Below are positions 46,762-57,736 of a stretch of DNA of 64,000 nt, piece by piece. The position numbers and the translations under genes are program-made. The notes below the pieces were generated by a model. The model saw only the letters and a program-made list of their open reading frames with translations, was not told the origin of the DNA and did no database searches. The DNA is taken from the NCBI GenBank assembly GCA_012976225.1, contig JAAVVG010000006.1:1027221-1091220 (forward strand), given 5' to 3'. How positions within the stretch are numbered: position 1 is the stretch's first letter; every line of letters starts with the position of its first letter. The DNA is from Golubevia sp. BC0850 (lineage: Eukaryota; Basidiomycota; Exobasidiomycetes; Golubeviales; Golubeviaceae).

Positions 46762-46768
46762 TATAAAA
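46762..46768 (+). promoter_or_regulatory. TATA box of RNR small-subunit gene
   Basis: TATAAAA within GCGGTATAAAACGGC, 203 nt before the ATG. A pyrimidine-rich stretch starting about 25 nt downstream is a likely initiation zone. Confidence 0.6.
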
Positions 46769-46970
46769 CGGCAACGTCGCGATACTTTCCTTCTTCTCTC
46801 CTTACCATCGCATCTTTTCTAAACTTCTTCAACTCTCTCTCAACTCTCTATTAAGTTTCAACTTTCTTATCTCTCTATCAATCAATCAATCAAATAACCT
46901 ACTTGTCATCCATTCCATCTCATCTTCCTTCGCCTTCATCATTCCAACCCAACCTCACCCAAACACGACC

Positions 46971-48784
46971 ATGTCTACTACCACTCCTTCCACTCCTCAA
47001 ACTTTCGACACCCCATCCAAAAAGGTCGCTGCTTCTCTAGCTAACATTGACGTCAACTCCTCTCCATCCAAGAAGCCAACCAACTCAGCCAACACCACCA
47101 TCTTAGCCTCAAACACGTTCGATGATGCCGACTTCCTAGCCAAAGCAAAAGCCAACGCTCAAGAATCAAAAGAGATCGTCAAATCACAAGGTCGTCATGG
47201 AAAGTTCGTTGGAGAAGATATTCCAGAAGAGGAAGAACCCCTTTTGGTTGAATCTAACCGTCGTTTCGTTCTCTTCCCAATCCGTTACCACGAGGTGAGT
47301 CAATCCTTTCTCTCCCCTTTCTTCTCTCTCTCGTGCTCTAGTTGGTTGGAACAAGTTTTAGATGCTAGTTTGGACGAAGTTGGATTGAAAATCACGTAGA
47401 TTCGGACGTGTTTGAGTGGTTTGGACGCGACATGGTCTGAGATGGAAGTTTTTCATTAAACCTATCTCTTCCTCTTCCTCCTCTCTCCTCCCTATGCTCT
47501 CTCTCTCATTAGATCTGGCAAATGTACAAGAAAGCTGAGGCTTCATTCTGGACTGCTGAAGAGATCGATCTCTCAAAGGACATGCACGACTGGGACAACA
47601 AGTTGAATGACAATGAACGTCACTTCATCTCTCACGTCTTGGCTTTCTTCGCTGCTTCTGATGGAATCGTCAATGAGAATCTTTTGGAACGTTTCAGTGG
47701 TGAAGTCCAAGCTGCTGAGGCTCGTTGTTTCTATGGTTTCCAGATCATGATGTGAGTAGACGTGTTTGAGAAGGGAGGAAGGGTTTGTCAGCATTGGCAG
47801 AGTAAAGGAGGCTCGAAGGGGGAGGGGGATGAGCTCTCACAATTAGAATTAGAGAAAGGGATCATGAAGATGAGATTGGGACATGCTCAGTCGTTAGAAG
47901 TTGGACAGAACGTCATGGTCACGAGCTCTCGAAATCCTTCTCACCCTGCTTCCTCCTCTCATCTCCTTCCTCAACCTCTTTCCAACAGGGAGAACATCCA
48001 CTCTGAGACCTACTCCCTCCTAATCGACACCTACATCCGTGATCCAGAGCAACGTACTTTCCTCTTCGACGCTCTAGAGACCATTCCAGTCGTCAAGCAA
48101 AAGGGAGAATGGGCTCTACGATGGATCAACGATCAAGAAGCCACCTTCGCTGAAAGACTAGTAGCCTTCGCTGCAGTTGAAGGAATCTTCTTCTCTGGAT
48201 CTTTCGCTTCCATTTTCTGGATCAAGAAGAGAGGTTTAATGCCAGGTCTAACTTTCTCTAACGAATTAATCTCAAGAGACGAAGGATTACACACCGATTT
48301 CGCATGTCTATTGTTCTCTCACTTAAAGAAGAGAGCCCATCCAGATACTGTCTTGGCTATCATCTCGGAAGCTGTTGGAATCGAACAAGCTTTCTTAAGA
48401 GACGCTCTACCTTGCGCTCTAATCGGAATGAACTCTAAGCTTATGTGCCAATACATCGAATTCGTCGCTGATAGACTATTGGTATCTCTAGGAAACGAGA
48501 AGCACTACAATTCTACGAACCCATTCGACTTCATGGAGAACATCTCGCTGCAGGGTAAAACTAGTGAGTATCTGGGAGAGACTTCGATGGTGATAATCTC
48601 CTCTTCAGAAGAACCTCATCTCTGACCACCCTTTCTCTCTCTGTTCTTTCCGACAGACTTCTTCGAGAAGAAGGTAGCTGAATACGCCAAGGCTGGAGTT
48701 GCCAGGAAGGACCACGTCGAGGGAGATTCCAGCAACGGAACTCAACAGAACTCGCATGCCTTCAACTTGGAGGAAGACTTCTAA
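46971..48784 (+). CDS. RNR2: ribonucleoside-diphosphate reductase small subunit
   Basis: Four exons (46971-47294, 47513-47751, 47989-48563, 48657-48784) encode 421 aa. The diiron and radical residues are all present: Asp158 in SDGIVNENL, Glu189 and His192 in ENIHSETY, the radical Tyr196, Glu252 in VEGIFFSG, and Glu286/His289 in [10 protein letters not shown]. The N-terminus carries a Ser/Thr-rich regulatory region. The C-terminus AFNLEEDF matches the peptide that docks on the large subunit. This enzyme makes dNTP precursors. The first two introns are longer than average (218 and 237 nt). MCB and TATA elements upstream suggest control at the start of S phase. Confidence 0.97.
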
Positions 48785-49793
48785 AGGATTCTTCAATTCT
48801 GCCCTGCTATCTTCTTCTATCTGGTTTATGTTCTTCACCTTTCAAAATTCATCACCGCTCTCGCTCAATGACGACTCTCTACTCTGCATATTTATTCTAA
48901 ATTTCCAACCACTTTTCAAATCCCAACACGTCCCGCCTTTTACTTCTTCTATCATTTCCTCTTCTTGGATTCCCTTTTTCCCTTTTTCTCTCGTGCTACC
49001 CATTCATTCTTTCATTTCTTTCTTTCCGGTTCTCGTGATTTCTTGTACGTCTCGTCTCGCTCGCTCTAAATTGTACTTATGGCTCTGAATTCTCTTTTCT
49101 CGAAATATTATCTCTCTCTAAAAAATCTGAAGTGGTTTGTTTTGTGCTTAAACGGTTTTCAGAATGTAGCCGAAAGAGATCGAAAGCTCAAGGTGAGCGA
49201 CGATGAGAACGTCGATGGCGATCCGTCTCACTCTCCAGAGTCATGAGTCAGAGACTTTAGGTAAGCAGATCATGAATCAAGTATGAAAATAAAGTTGGAG
49301 ATGTTGAGAGCTGCACCAATCAAACGAGGGTCAGAGCTGAGAGAAACTAACGAGGAGTGTGGTGTTAGTTGTTGACAAAGGACATAGTTGGCTTCTGACT
49401 CGAGTGAAACCAAAGATGTACTGGGCTCGAGAAAGAACCGCGTGAAGGATTGAACGAGCTTATTTCAAAGTGATTCCCGAGTTTCTCCAAAAGTTAGAGA
49501 AGCTCTTTAAGAAACTCGACTTTAGGAGAGCGAGAAGGGCTATAGCATTCTAGCTTTCACCCTGTTTTCAATCCAACATGACCTCAAAGCTGAAGCTAAG
49601 AAAAGAAGACGAATGATTTTGCGAAATGATCTTGGAAGAACAACAAATGGGATTTGATGTAGAGTGTCGTGGATTGAATCATCTATCTTGAATGCTTTTG
49701 ATGACAAAGAATCAGGGATATACAGTATAGTACTTTTACGACTTATCTAAATACTCGGAAAATCTTCATGATTTCTGTAACAATTATCCAGCC
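48785..49793. other. 1 kb intergenic between convergent genes
   Basis: 3' flanks of RNR2 and the mitochondrial carrier. Apart from CT-rich sequence near 48840-49020 I see no coding or RNA feature. Confidence 0.4.
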
Positions 49794-51606
49794 TCAGTCC
49801 TCCGTGGTTTCAGGAACATAACTAACCTTCCTATCAACTTTCTTACTCAAACTCTCCGAAATACTCTCAATCAACAACCAAGTCAAACCATGAGAGATAA
49901 AAGACCTCAAAGCAGAGACTCCCAAACCTCTATAGAGCCTTAAGAATCGTTTGACATTCGTGTCTTTTGAAAGTGGAGTCGTTGAGTTTGGATTAGGTTT
50001 CGGAGGTTTCTCTCTTAGTAAATGATGGAAGAGTTCTAATTCTGAAAGTTGTCTTGGATGTCCTGAGAGCGACCTTTGTTGGACGTTGGTCTTGAGAAGA
50101 TCTACTGGATAAACTGAAAGGGCAAGGGAAGAAAAGGAGACAGAAGAATGTCAGCCTGTGGTTTGCTCTTGTTGCTTCTGAATCTCAGAGATTTGAGACT
50201 GACCTATAAGCCAAGAAGCGATTCCAGCAGTAGATCCACTCAAAAAAGAAACCATAGGATTTGGGATTCCATAAAGACTTGGTCCACCTTTAGAATCAGT
50301 CTTTGAATACCTTCCAACTAAACTTCGTATCGTATCATAGAATCCAAAGTAAAAGGCAGTTCCAAGAGTGTCTCTCATGATATGAAGCCGGAACCCGAGC
50401 TGATAGGACAAGGGGGAGAGAGAGAGAGCGCGATCCAATGTTTAGTTTACTCTGAGCTTTCAAAACCAAACTTCAGATTCTCAGCTTCCCTGCTTCCCTC
50501 CCCTCCCCTCCCCTCTCCTCCGCTCTCAACAACTCACATAGAACCCCCTAAACCCACCATGATTCCTCATAATATTCCTAGCGGCTTCAGCTCCCGTCAT
50601 GCTCTTGTACCTTCCAGCTCCTTCCTTATTCAAAAGCCCCTTTTGCATAGCAATCAAATATTCCAGCTGTCTCTGAACTTTGACGAGTTCGAAAGGAGCG
50701 CTTCCACAAGAGATCAATACTCCAGAAGTAGCTCCACCAGCAGCACCACTCAAAGCTATGTCCCTCAGAGAATTCGGATTGGAGAGATATCCATTCGAAT
50801 GAAGCTTGTCCTTGGTACCGAAATAGATCGAGAAAGATGAAGTTCTGACGAAGGAGATTGTTATGAGAGGAATGGTTACTCCTGAAAGAAGAGGGCGAGA
50901 GAGAGGGAGAGAGGGTCAGGAATTGGGAACGCTTTAGGGAGAACCGGTTTATCGAATTCACTCTCGCTAAAAGAGCGAGAGAAGGAACAAAGACAACTAC
51001 TCACCTCTGAAAAACCCTCTCATCCCTTCTTCCCTAACCACAGCTTTGGCACAATCCCAAATCCCTTTATACTCTTTGACTTGAAGTCTTGATTTTAAGG
51101 AGTCGAACTATCCATTCGCCAGGATTGTTTGTTTTCATTTTTTTTGTTTATTCAAGACCGAGTGTTGGTTTTTTGAGATGATTTTTTGAGATGTTCCAGG
51201 AGGGATGGAAAAGAGTCAAGAGGGAGCGAGAGGAAGAAACAGGGTTGCAAGAGAAGAGGGAAAGGGAAGGTAAAAAGAGATCAGCCTGAGAAATGCTAAA
51301 GCATAGAGGCAATTTTGGCAGAACAATTGTTTCAAGGAGGGGCTTTTAGAGAGAAGAGCTTTCAAACATGAAACCTACAGGAAAAGAAGCAGCAGTAGAA
51401 ACCAAAGATGCAGTACCTGCTGTCACCACCGTTCGGTATTCTGGCGCGTTCGAGAGGGGAGGAGAGAGGATTGAAAGATCAGTATACAATTCCTTTTGGA
51501 GGAGGCGAAAAAGGGAGATTTTAGAAAGTAAGGAAAGGTCTGATAGAGATGGGAGGAAGGCTTTGTTTGAAGAAGTCAGGTTCGCGTCTTCTTCCCTTCT
51601 AATCTT
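49794..51606 (-). CDS. mitochondrial carrier family (SLC25) transporter
   Basis: Exons 51606-51379 (5' part), 51107-51005, 50881-50538, 50399-50204 and 50113-49794 are in phase. Three carrier repeats are visible: SFPFDSLKSRLQ, split by a 271-nt intron; APFELVKVQRQLEYL; and VYPVDLLKTNVQQR. Each has the P-x-[DE]-x-x-[KR] signature of the family, and GMRGFFRGVTIPL and HGGFRGFY are the partner motifs. Such proteins exchange metabolites across the inner mitochondrial membrane. The unusual contacts (VQRQ in repeat 2) are not enough to name a substrate. The first exon and start codon are not resolved: the frame is open back to an acceptor-like TTAG at 51607, so a short first exon probably lies at 51640-51900. 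The intron between exons 3 and 4 contains a CCCTC pentamer repeat. Confidence 0.82.
50495..50522. repeat. CCCTC-type pentanucleotide repeat
   Basis: About five imperfect CCCTC units in a row lie inside an intron of the mitochondrial carrier gene, on the plus-strand reading. Confidence 0.7.
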
Positions 51607-51977
51607 CTAAGAGAATCACTTTCAATTCACAGAGAAAGGAAGGGAATGAAGGAAGCGGGACAGCGAGAAAGAGAAGACGAGAGGATAGGACGGATCCATC
51701 TTTCGATTGTCGCTCCTTCTACGCTCAGCTATTTTTCTGATTCTTCTTCCTTCGAAATCGAACATCAAGACGAGGGAAGTAGCTTGGCAGAGCACCTTTT
51801 TGCGATTCCAAAAGACGTCTTCTCACTCCCTTTGACCGTCTAATCTTTCAGCCTCTTAGCTCATCTCTCGTTTCATCTGAGCCTCTCTTTCCTTCCTCCG
51901 TTCTCTTGCATCTCGGAGTCAATCGAAAGCTACGTATAAACCTAAATGTATGTCATCAAGAACCAGAAGGAATCCTC
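51607..51977. other. unresolved region between carrier 5' end and Ser-rich gene 3' end
   Basis: Probably holds the first exon of the carrier and perhaps a 3' exon of the minus-strand gene at 51978-52412. A TTTAG acceptor near 51942 would extend that gene by about 27 residues. The plus-strand open frames look like shadows. Confidence 0.35.
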
Positions 51978-52412
51978 TCACCGAAACTCACTCCAAAGGA
52001 ATTCATTCACCTCTTCTGAACCCCACCAATTCTGCAAGGACTTGAAGTGCTGATTCATCCCGTTGGAATCAGTCTTGAGGACATCGAGACCTAATGAATT
52101 GATACCAGTGACATGGTCCTGGTTTGTACTAGATAACCCTAAAGATGATGAAATGGAAGCTGAAACTTGGTTGTCAATCAAGGCTTCCCTTTCCTTTCCC
52201 TTTCGACTTGGGAGATTGAGATTGAGGGTGGATTGAGCCAATGGAGATAGAGCAGAAATAAAGGAAGTGAAAGATGAGAGGGTTGAGGATGAGGAGGAAG
52301 AGGAAGATGAAGATTGATGGTTGTTGAATTGAGATTGGTTTGAATTGGTCGGTAGATTAGGAATCGGAATCGGAATCGGAATCGGATTCCAATTAAAAGG
52401 AGAGGATTCCAT
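51978..52412 (-). CDS. small Ser/Asn-rich protein, possibly incomplete at the 3' end
   Basis: A frame of 144 codons from the ATG at 52412. It begins with NWNPIPIPIPIPN, encoded by a hexanucleotide repeat, followed by Ser and Asn runs. It ends with a more ordered part: SLQNWWGSEEVNEFLWSEFR. The stop overlaps a GGTGAG donor, so splicing to a downstream exon is possible. I do not recognise the family. The Trp-rich end looks conserved in character and is the best argument that this is a gene. It shares a 615-bp divergent promoter with the LURP-one-like gene. Confidence 0.4.
   Translation of the reverse strand: MESSPFNWNPIPIPIPIPNLPTNSNQSQFNNHQSSSSSSSSSSTLSSFTSFISALSPLAQSTLNLNLPSRKGKEREALIDNQVSASISSSLGLSSTNQDHVTGINSLGLDVLKTDSNGMNQHFKSLQNWWGSEEVNEFLWSEFR
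52360..52386. repeat. GGAATC hexanucleotide repeat in coding sequence
   Basis: Four to five copies of a GAATCG-type unit encode the alternating Pro-Ile stretch of the Ser/Asn-rich protein on the minus strand. Confidence 0.8.
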
Positions 52413-53026
52413 TCAGATCAGATCGAATAGAGAATGGGAAAGGGAAAGGGAAAGAAAGAGGAAAGAAGAAGGAGAAGATGCGATTGGGAGATAGCGGCTA
52501 GGAAGAGTTGAGGTTACGAGAACATGGGAAGAGCAGAGCGGCTTTATCTTGACGCCTTGGGGTTGGTCTACCCTAAGATTGCACAGCACTGTTCCAAATC
52601 GGATTTGATTTGAATTGGATTGAAAAGCTGCCCTCTCGTTGGCTATGTATTAGCTAACATGAACGAAGCATTAATCCAATGGACATCGATGTAGCCATGT
52701 CCACATCATCCAGCCTTCAACCTCTGTCTCTTCCCTCTCTCTCAAAAGAATGATCCCCGACTCAAGGGATTTTGTCTCATCCAAGGACGTTGCAGAGTGG
52801 CTGCAGAGTGGCTGCTCCCTCGTTCCCCCACTTACCACCGCCTTCAGACCACGAGGTGTTTTAGACCTGAATCTTGATGGATAAGAACTAGAGCCACTCA
52901 GTTAAGAACTAGAGCCACTCAGTTTTCTTTCTTCTTCCCAACTTCTACATATCTACTAACCATTCTTAGGGTCACCCCACTATACAAGAAACAAATCTGA
53001 AGAAAGAAGCAGTCTTCAATCCCACA
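52413..53026. other. divergent promoter region with two tandem duplications
   Basis: 615 bp without a gene. It holds an 11-nt duplication near 52790-52811 and a perfect 21-nt duplication at 52882-52923. Confidence 0.5.
52882..52923. repeat. perfect 21-nt tandem duplication in promoter
   Basis: TAAGAACTAGAGCCACTCAG plus T occurs twice head to tail, 104-145 bp before the ATG of the LURP-one-like gene. An 11-nt duplication (CTGCAGAGTGG) lies about 80 bp further upstream. Confidence 0.9.
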
Positions 53027-54370
53027 ATGCACATTCGTTCACACTTGGCTAAACTTTTCAACTCCAAAGCAGATGGTCCAACTTCTCCTCCATCTTACGT
53101 CGATTTCAATCAACCCGTTGGTGTTTTGAGGTCATTCTCAGAGACCAAAGAAACTCTGCAGACTCAGATGGCGCTGAAAGGGGTGGAAGGCGGGAAGGTG
53201 ACTCATGAAGGCTTCGTCAAAGTAAGTCTTAGAGTTGTCAAGACCCCCCTCTCTCTTTCCATTGGGCAAAATATGTCACATACAGAAATATGAAGGGTCT
53301 AAAGGGTATTTTCACTTGTTTCAGGAGAAAAGAGACTCACAGAAGGATCTCTCTAGTCTCTAGAATTTCGACTCTTTTGTTTTCTGACCTCCCTTCTTCT
53401 CTCTTTCTTTCCATTTCTTTTTCCAATCTAGGAAGCAGGGTCAGATAAAGTTCTGTTTAATTTCGGACCTGTAGAAGGAGATGATCAAGGCAAGGAATCT
53501 ACATGGTCAAGCATTTTGATTTGACCACCTTGTCCATACACGCTCCTAAACTTAATTCTTACCCTTCTCTCCAACAGTAATTTCTGACTCCACCAATCTT
53601 CCCATTCTGAGAGTTCGTGCTCGTCCAATGGATGAACAAAGCAGTCTTGTCGATCAAGTTTCTTCCGATTTCAAAGTTTTCGCTTTACCTGAAGAGCCCG
53701 ATGATAATCCAGTTTTGGTCATCAGAAATACTGCAACTGCATTCATGGACGTTTTCTTGAATGGAAAATTTAGAAACTCAGCTTCTGGAGTTGGTGGGAT
53801 GGAGACTAGTGAGGCTGTGGAGATTGGAGTTGGGAAGAAGGGGTTTAGTAACTCGGTATGTCCATCTTATATTCATCTTCGAGTTTCCTGAACAGTTGAG
53901 AGATGGTATTCTCGAAAATCGGCTGAAAGGATCGAAAGGAACTCAGGCTTAGGTCAATGGAGTGGACCTTCGTCTGATATTGTCGTTCTTCTGGTCTCTT
54001 TCTTCACAACAACAGTTCCAAGGCACCATTCATGTTGACGTGCAACAGAGACAAGTAGCACTGATCACTTATTCTCAAGATTTAGTGAAACATCCGCTTT
54101 ATGAAATCAAGATCGAACCAAAGATCGATAGCTCTTTGATTGTGGTTTGTGCTCTTGTTCATGTAAGTCCGTCAAGCTCCAAGACGCTATGGTGAAGAAG
54201 GAAGACAATGACGTCGGCAGAAGAGCAACATTTAAACAAGACCTTGGAAGCTTCAAATGTATCTTCTGACCTCTTGGCACATCTCTTTTTCTCTCTTTGT
54301 CCCACAGCATCGAATGATGGTAGATCGAAGAGGAAGTAGCACTGCGTTTGCTACCCCTGTCTGGGTATAG
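53027..54370 (+). CDS. LURP-one-related / tubby C-terminal-like domain protein
   Basis: Five exons (53027-53221, 53432-53489, 53578-53855, 54016-54162, 54308-54370) encode 246 aa in phase. Intron 2 starts with GC, not GT (CAAG|GCAAGG), and no GT donor keeps the frame. The product is beta-rich, with GFVKEAGSDKVLFNFGP, NPVLVIRNTATAF and FQGTIHVDVQQRQVALI. The closing segment HPLYEIKIEPKIDSSLIVVC matches the hydrophobic helix signature (Y.V.V.P.VD.ALI) at the end of LURP-one/tubby-like folds. The helix threads through the barrel in that fold. The function of fungal members is unknown; phospholipid binding is known for tubby and scramblase relatives only. No signal peptide is seen. Confidence 0.68.
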
Positions 54371-54836
54371 GCATATAGACCGACCAGGTTTTACATTTGC
54401 CACCCTCATCCCTCTCTTTTCTGATCTGAAACTGATCAACACGATTTCGATCACCCATTCTTGAGCTTATACACTTAGCCCCTCTCCTACTTTGCTGGCC
54501 ATTTCTGTAAATCCAACTTTGTAAATGATCAGATTCGAGAAACGTTCTTTTCGCTTCAACGACTATGGGATTTGAATCTTTCAGATTTCTCAGCGTGTCT
54601 GATTTTTCAGACTTGAAGATGAGGCCTTCTTTGTGACACGAAGAAGAGGCTCGAGAACGTAAGCAACTGGTCTCAAGCGAGCACATGGGCACCACAGCTA
54701 CTCTTGATCTCCGAAAAGGAAAGAATCCAAATTTGATCTTCCAAGAAGCAAGGATAAGTTTTTTACGTCATTGCTATCAGTACAAGCTCTTGTATCCTGT
54801 CTCTCGACCAAATCCACTTGATTTCCTTGGTCTTGA
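54371..54836. other. intergenic between convergent genes
   Basis: 466 bp of 3' flank; small frames only, nothing recognised. Confidence 0.4.
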
Positions 54837-55103
54837 TTACTTTTTCTTTCCCTCCCCTTCTCCTTCTTCTGCTTCCATTCCTAAAGCCTGTTGCATAGCT
54901 TCTGGCGAGATCTCGATCCCTGCTTTCTGAAGAGCTTCGACGACTAGAGAGGAGAGGTTTGAGATAGGAAAGGGGTCGCTTGTCAGCAAGGAACGCTGGA
55001 TTTGCTAGATGGTAGGCAAGCTTGTAGTCTTCAGATTGGAGAACTTGGGTTTGTTCCCTCATAAGAAGAGATGAAGCGCTAGAAGGACACATTGCTTTGT
55101 TAG
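54837..55103 (-). CDS. possible downstream exons of the mitochondrial gene at 55532-55892
   Basis: A frame entering after a TTTTGAG acceptor at 55103 reads ANKAMCPSSASSLLMREQTQ and then VLQSEDYKLAYHLANPAFLA. In another frame, after a CTCTAG at about 54944, VEALQKAGIEISPEAMQQAL leads to a stop at 54837. Both parts have a helical, protein-like character, but I could not find a phase-correct donor between them. The first part joins in phase to the donor of the upstream mitochondrial exon, across a 428-nt intron. The alternative is a separate small gene starting at the ATG at 55092. The family is not recognised. Confidence 0.3.
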
Positions 55104-55531
55104 CTCAAAAGAAGTTGCTGGCCCCTTTTCGAAAACTTTCTACCAACTGCTATGCTTGCTGAATCGAATTCTTGGTGTTCATCCTTGAAGTTCCTTGACC
55201 TCATTTTCAGATATCATGAGATTATGATTCTGAAACTTCAGGAGAGCTCGAAAGGCGAGAAATCACCTTGCGAGAAGCAGAGAAGATGCTCTCATCTTCT
55301 TGCTATCGCCCTTCTGGAGCTTCTCCGAACTTCGAATGGGACTTATGAGGTCAAACACCGCCCTGAATTATCAACTGATGTACCTTTAGCTTATCCGTGA
55401 AATATCAAAGGGTCTTTTGTACCGTTGATCTTGAACTTCAGCTCCACAGCTTACAGCTCTATCTCTCTATTTCTCTAACCTGCAATCGAACAGATCGTAG
55501 TTGGTCACTTGTTTCTTAACTAGCAACTCAC

Positions 55532-55892
55532 CTTTAGCCGTTGCCTCTCTGACATCTTCCTTCACAGCCAACTTTGCTAACTCAGCCATGCTGGGCCTTT
55601 CTCCACTCTTCAAATCGATGCCATTCTCCTGCATCTTTGCCATGAGATTCGAGATTGCTGAAAGGGCTTCTGGGTTGTTCATTAGCTTGTCCATTCCCGG
55701 AGGCAAAGAATCTTCAGATTCGGAGGCGGAAAGGGTTGAAGAGGTGGAGAAGGAAGATCGTTGTTGAAGGGAGAGTGAGACAGATGACTTGGGAAGTCGG
55801 GAAGGTAGAGTCGATTGAGAACGAATTGATGTTGTTCTTAGAGCTGAACGAACAGCTGAACTTGAGATTACTCTGAGAGATGATAAAGTCAT
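55532..55892 (-). CDS. predicted mitochondrial protein, 5' exon
   Basis: The ATG at 55892 opens MTLSSLRVISSSAVRSALRT, an Arg/Ser-rich, acid-free stretch typical of a mitochondrial presequence, continuing to QQRSSFSTSSTLSA. After it come the helical segments NPEALSAISNLMAKMQENGI and MAELAKLAVKEDVREATAK. A GTGAGT donor at 55531 (phase 1) shows that the gene continues. Reading through gives a stop at 55467 after 22 unrelated residues. The most likely continuation is at 55103-54837. I do not recognise the family. Confidence 0.5.
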
Positions 55893-56377
55893 TCTTGGAA
55901 TGCGTTCTGTGGTTGAGAAGAACAGAACTGAGAACAACTTCCTCCATTTTGACCACGTCACTCTTCGAATTGCGTCCAGACTTAAAGTCGCAAGTCGTCT
56001 ATTTGGCTTGCTGTTCAATATTCAATCCCGAAGATCAGTGCATTGGATGCAATTCCAACCCTCACGTACTCTTTCTCCTACCTTTCCAGGCAACTCTAAT
56101 CTCGAGTCCCTTCTTCGCCATTCCTTAAAGTCTCGACAGTTGCAGTCGATTCTCAGCTCAACAGGTAGATGTCGATGAAATGCAGACAAGTCCAAGTCTC
56201 ACTGATGGAGCATGCCATGGCACCGGACAGAATCTCGATTCGTCGTGCTTCTCCCTTCTCTTCATCGATCGTTCTCTCACCTTTCCTTCACCACTTTCGT
56301 ACTGAATCAGTCTCGTATCTTTCTCGTTTCTTCTTTCCAGTCTACTGGACAAAGTTCTCAGTTCTACAAATCAGCCA
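55893..56377. other. divergent promoter between mitochondrial and F-box-like loci
   Basis: 485 bp. A plus-strand frame is open into the F-box gene from 56212, but the F-box begins at the ATG at 56378. No element was recognised. Confidence 0.35.
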
Positions 56378-57433
56378 TGAACATCAACTCAGTTCTGCCT
56401 CCCGAGACACTGCTCTCCACCTTCAATCGTTTGGATTCTGGACAAGTCGTCAAAGCTAGAGCAGTCTGCAAGCACTGGTCCGAGGTAATCAACGATACTC
56501 AATCTCTCTGGAAGGTTTTCAGGCTCGAAGCCACTTTAGAGCAGGTTTTAGCGGGGATTGATTATTTCGATGGAAGGAACGGATCTACTCTAGAGCAAGT
56601 CTTTATCGATATCAAAGGAGTAGAGAACGAAGCAGACGAAGACATACATACTATTTCACTGGAACCTACCCTTCAGAAGTCGGTGTCAACACCGGCTGTG
56701 TTGGAAATAACGATCTTTGCGTGCTTGTTGGGAGCCGTTATGTCTTTGGAAAGTACAATCATAACAAGCCTCCCTAATCTTAATGTCCTAAGGAATAATG
56801 GGCAGAGCCATCTTCCTTGGATTTAGGGTTATCAAATCAACTCCAATTGAGCCTGGTCAACTCCAGGTTCTCTGGCTCCTTTCTCCTGCATCTCTTCCCA
56901 CCATTCATCAACATTTGTTCAACAACTCTATTTCTCTGAGCGCACAAGCTCAAAGCAGTCATTCAAGCTGGAGAGATCTTCTTGATCAATGCTCTCCGAC
57001 TTTGAAACACTTGAAGATCTGGTTTAAAGGAGTGCTGGATGGAGAAATCATTCCTTCACTGCAATCCCTATCCTTAGAGTTACTAGACGTCGACGAAGAG
57101 AAACAAGTATTTCCAAGATGGATTGAAGTTCCAAAGACTGTGAAGTTACATTCTTGTACTGTTCTATCTGGTTTACCTCCCATATCTGAAGTCTTTACTT
57201 CTACGAGCAATTGGGACAGGTTGTCGAACGCCTGCCCAACTCTTCAAGTTCTGATCTCCACAGGAAGTAGAGCTGATAATAATGAGGAGCTTCTGAGTCT
57301 CCTCGACTCTAGAAAAGAGGCAGTAGAAGCCGGATTAGAAGTGGAAGGAGTCAAGATGCAGAAGCTGGAGAAGCTGATGATTCGTTCCTCTGGATTCGAA
57401 CCTGGAACTGAAAAGTGCAAGCAACAAAATCTG
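56378..57433 (+). pseudogene. F-box/LRR-like gene with frameshift and degraded 3' end
   Basis: The first part (56378-56825) starts MNINSVLPPETLLSTFNRLD and continues VVKARAVCKHWSEVIND then QSLWKVF, a textbook F-box. It runs into TAG at 56823. From about 56798 the +1 frame continues with leucine-rich character (LQVLWLLSPASLPTIHQHLF; CSPTLKHLKIWF; SLQSLSLELLDV; KLEKLMIRSSGF). No GT-AG pair restores the frame without deleting the SLPNLNVL segment, so a one-base frameshift is the simplest reading. After residue segment GTEKCK near 57420 the protein quality collapses into Pro/Ser-rich sequence, followed by a poly-C tract and an AAT microsatellite. Such F-box genes expand and decay quickly in basidiomycetes. 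A sequencing error at 56790-56820 would be the alternative. Confidence 0.6.
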
Positions 57434-57631
57434 CCCTGGGACCTTCCTTTTACGGCATCTTCTCTCCCCTCCCCCTTCTCAATGGGTTTCTCATGTAGAA
57501 TCCCCGCCCCCTTCGCTGCGACTAGGTTTTCCCATTGGGTTTTTTCCTGATCGCCTTGTTTTCTTTCTTTCTGATGTAGGTTCTAAGGCAGGCCTAATGC
57601 CTTAGACCAGTTTTTCTCGTTGTCATATCCG

Positions 57632-57642
57632 CCCCCCCCCCC
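57632..57642. repeat. poly-C tract of 11 nt
   Basis: An uninterrupted run of C just downstream of the broken F-box gene. Length variation or read errors are likely here. Confidence 0.9.
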
Positions 57643-57714
57643 TTTTCTGGGAATCCTCCCTGGAGGTGCCCCACATCTGTATGTCTACACCAAGACGCCG
57701 TTCAGATGTAAATC

Positions 57715-57736
57715 AATAATAATAATAATAATAATA
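57715..57736. repeat. AAT trinucleotide microsatellite
   Basis: Seven AAT units in a row, followed by an AGAGC(AG) run. It is a plain microsatellite with no coding context. Confidence 0.9.

Larger units (their letters stand above)
45960..46970. other. 1 kb intergenic region containing the RNR small-subunit promoter
   Basis: No gene was recognised. The right half holds cell-cycle type elements and a TATA box, listed separately, followed by pyrimidine-rich leader sequence with repeated CAAT (ATCAATCAATCAATC) at about 46880. Confidence 0.5.
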
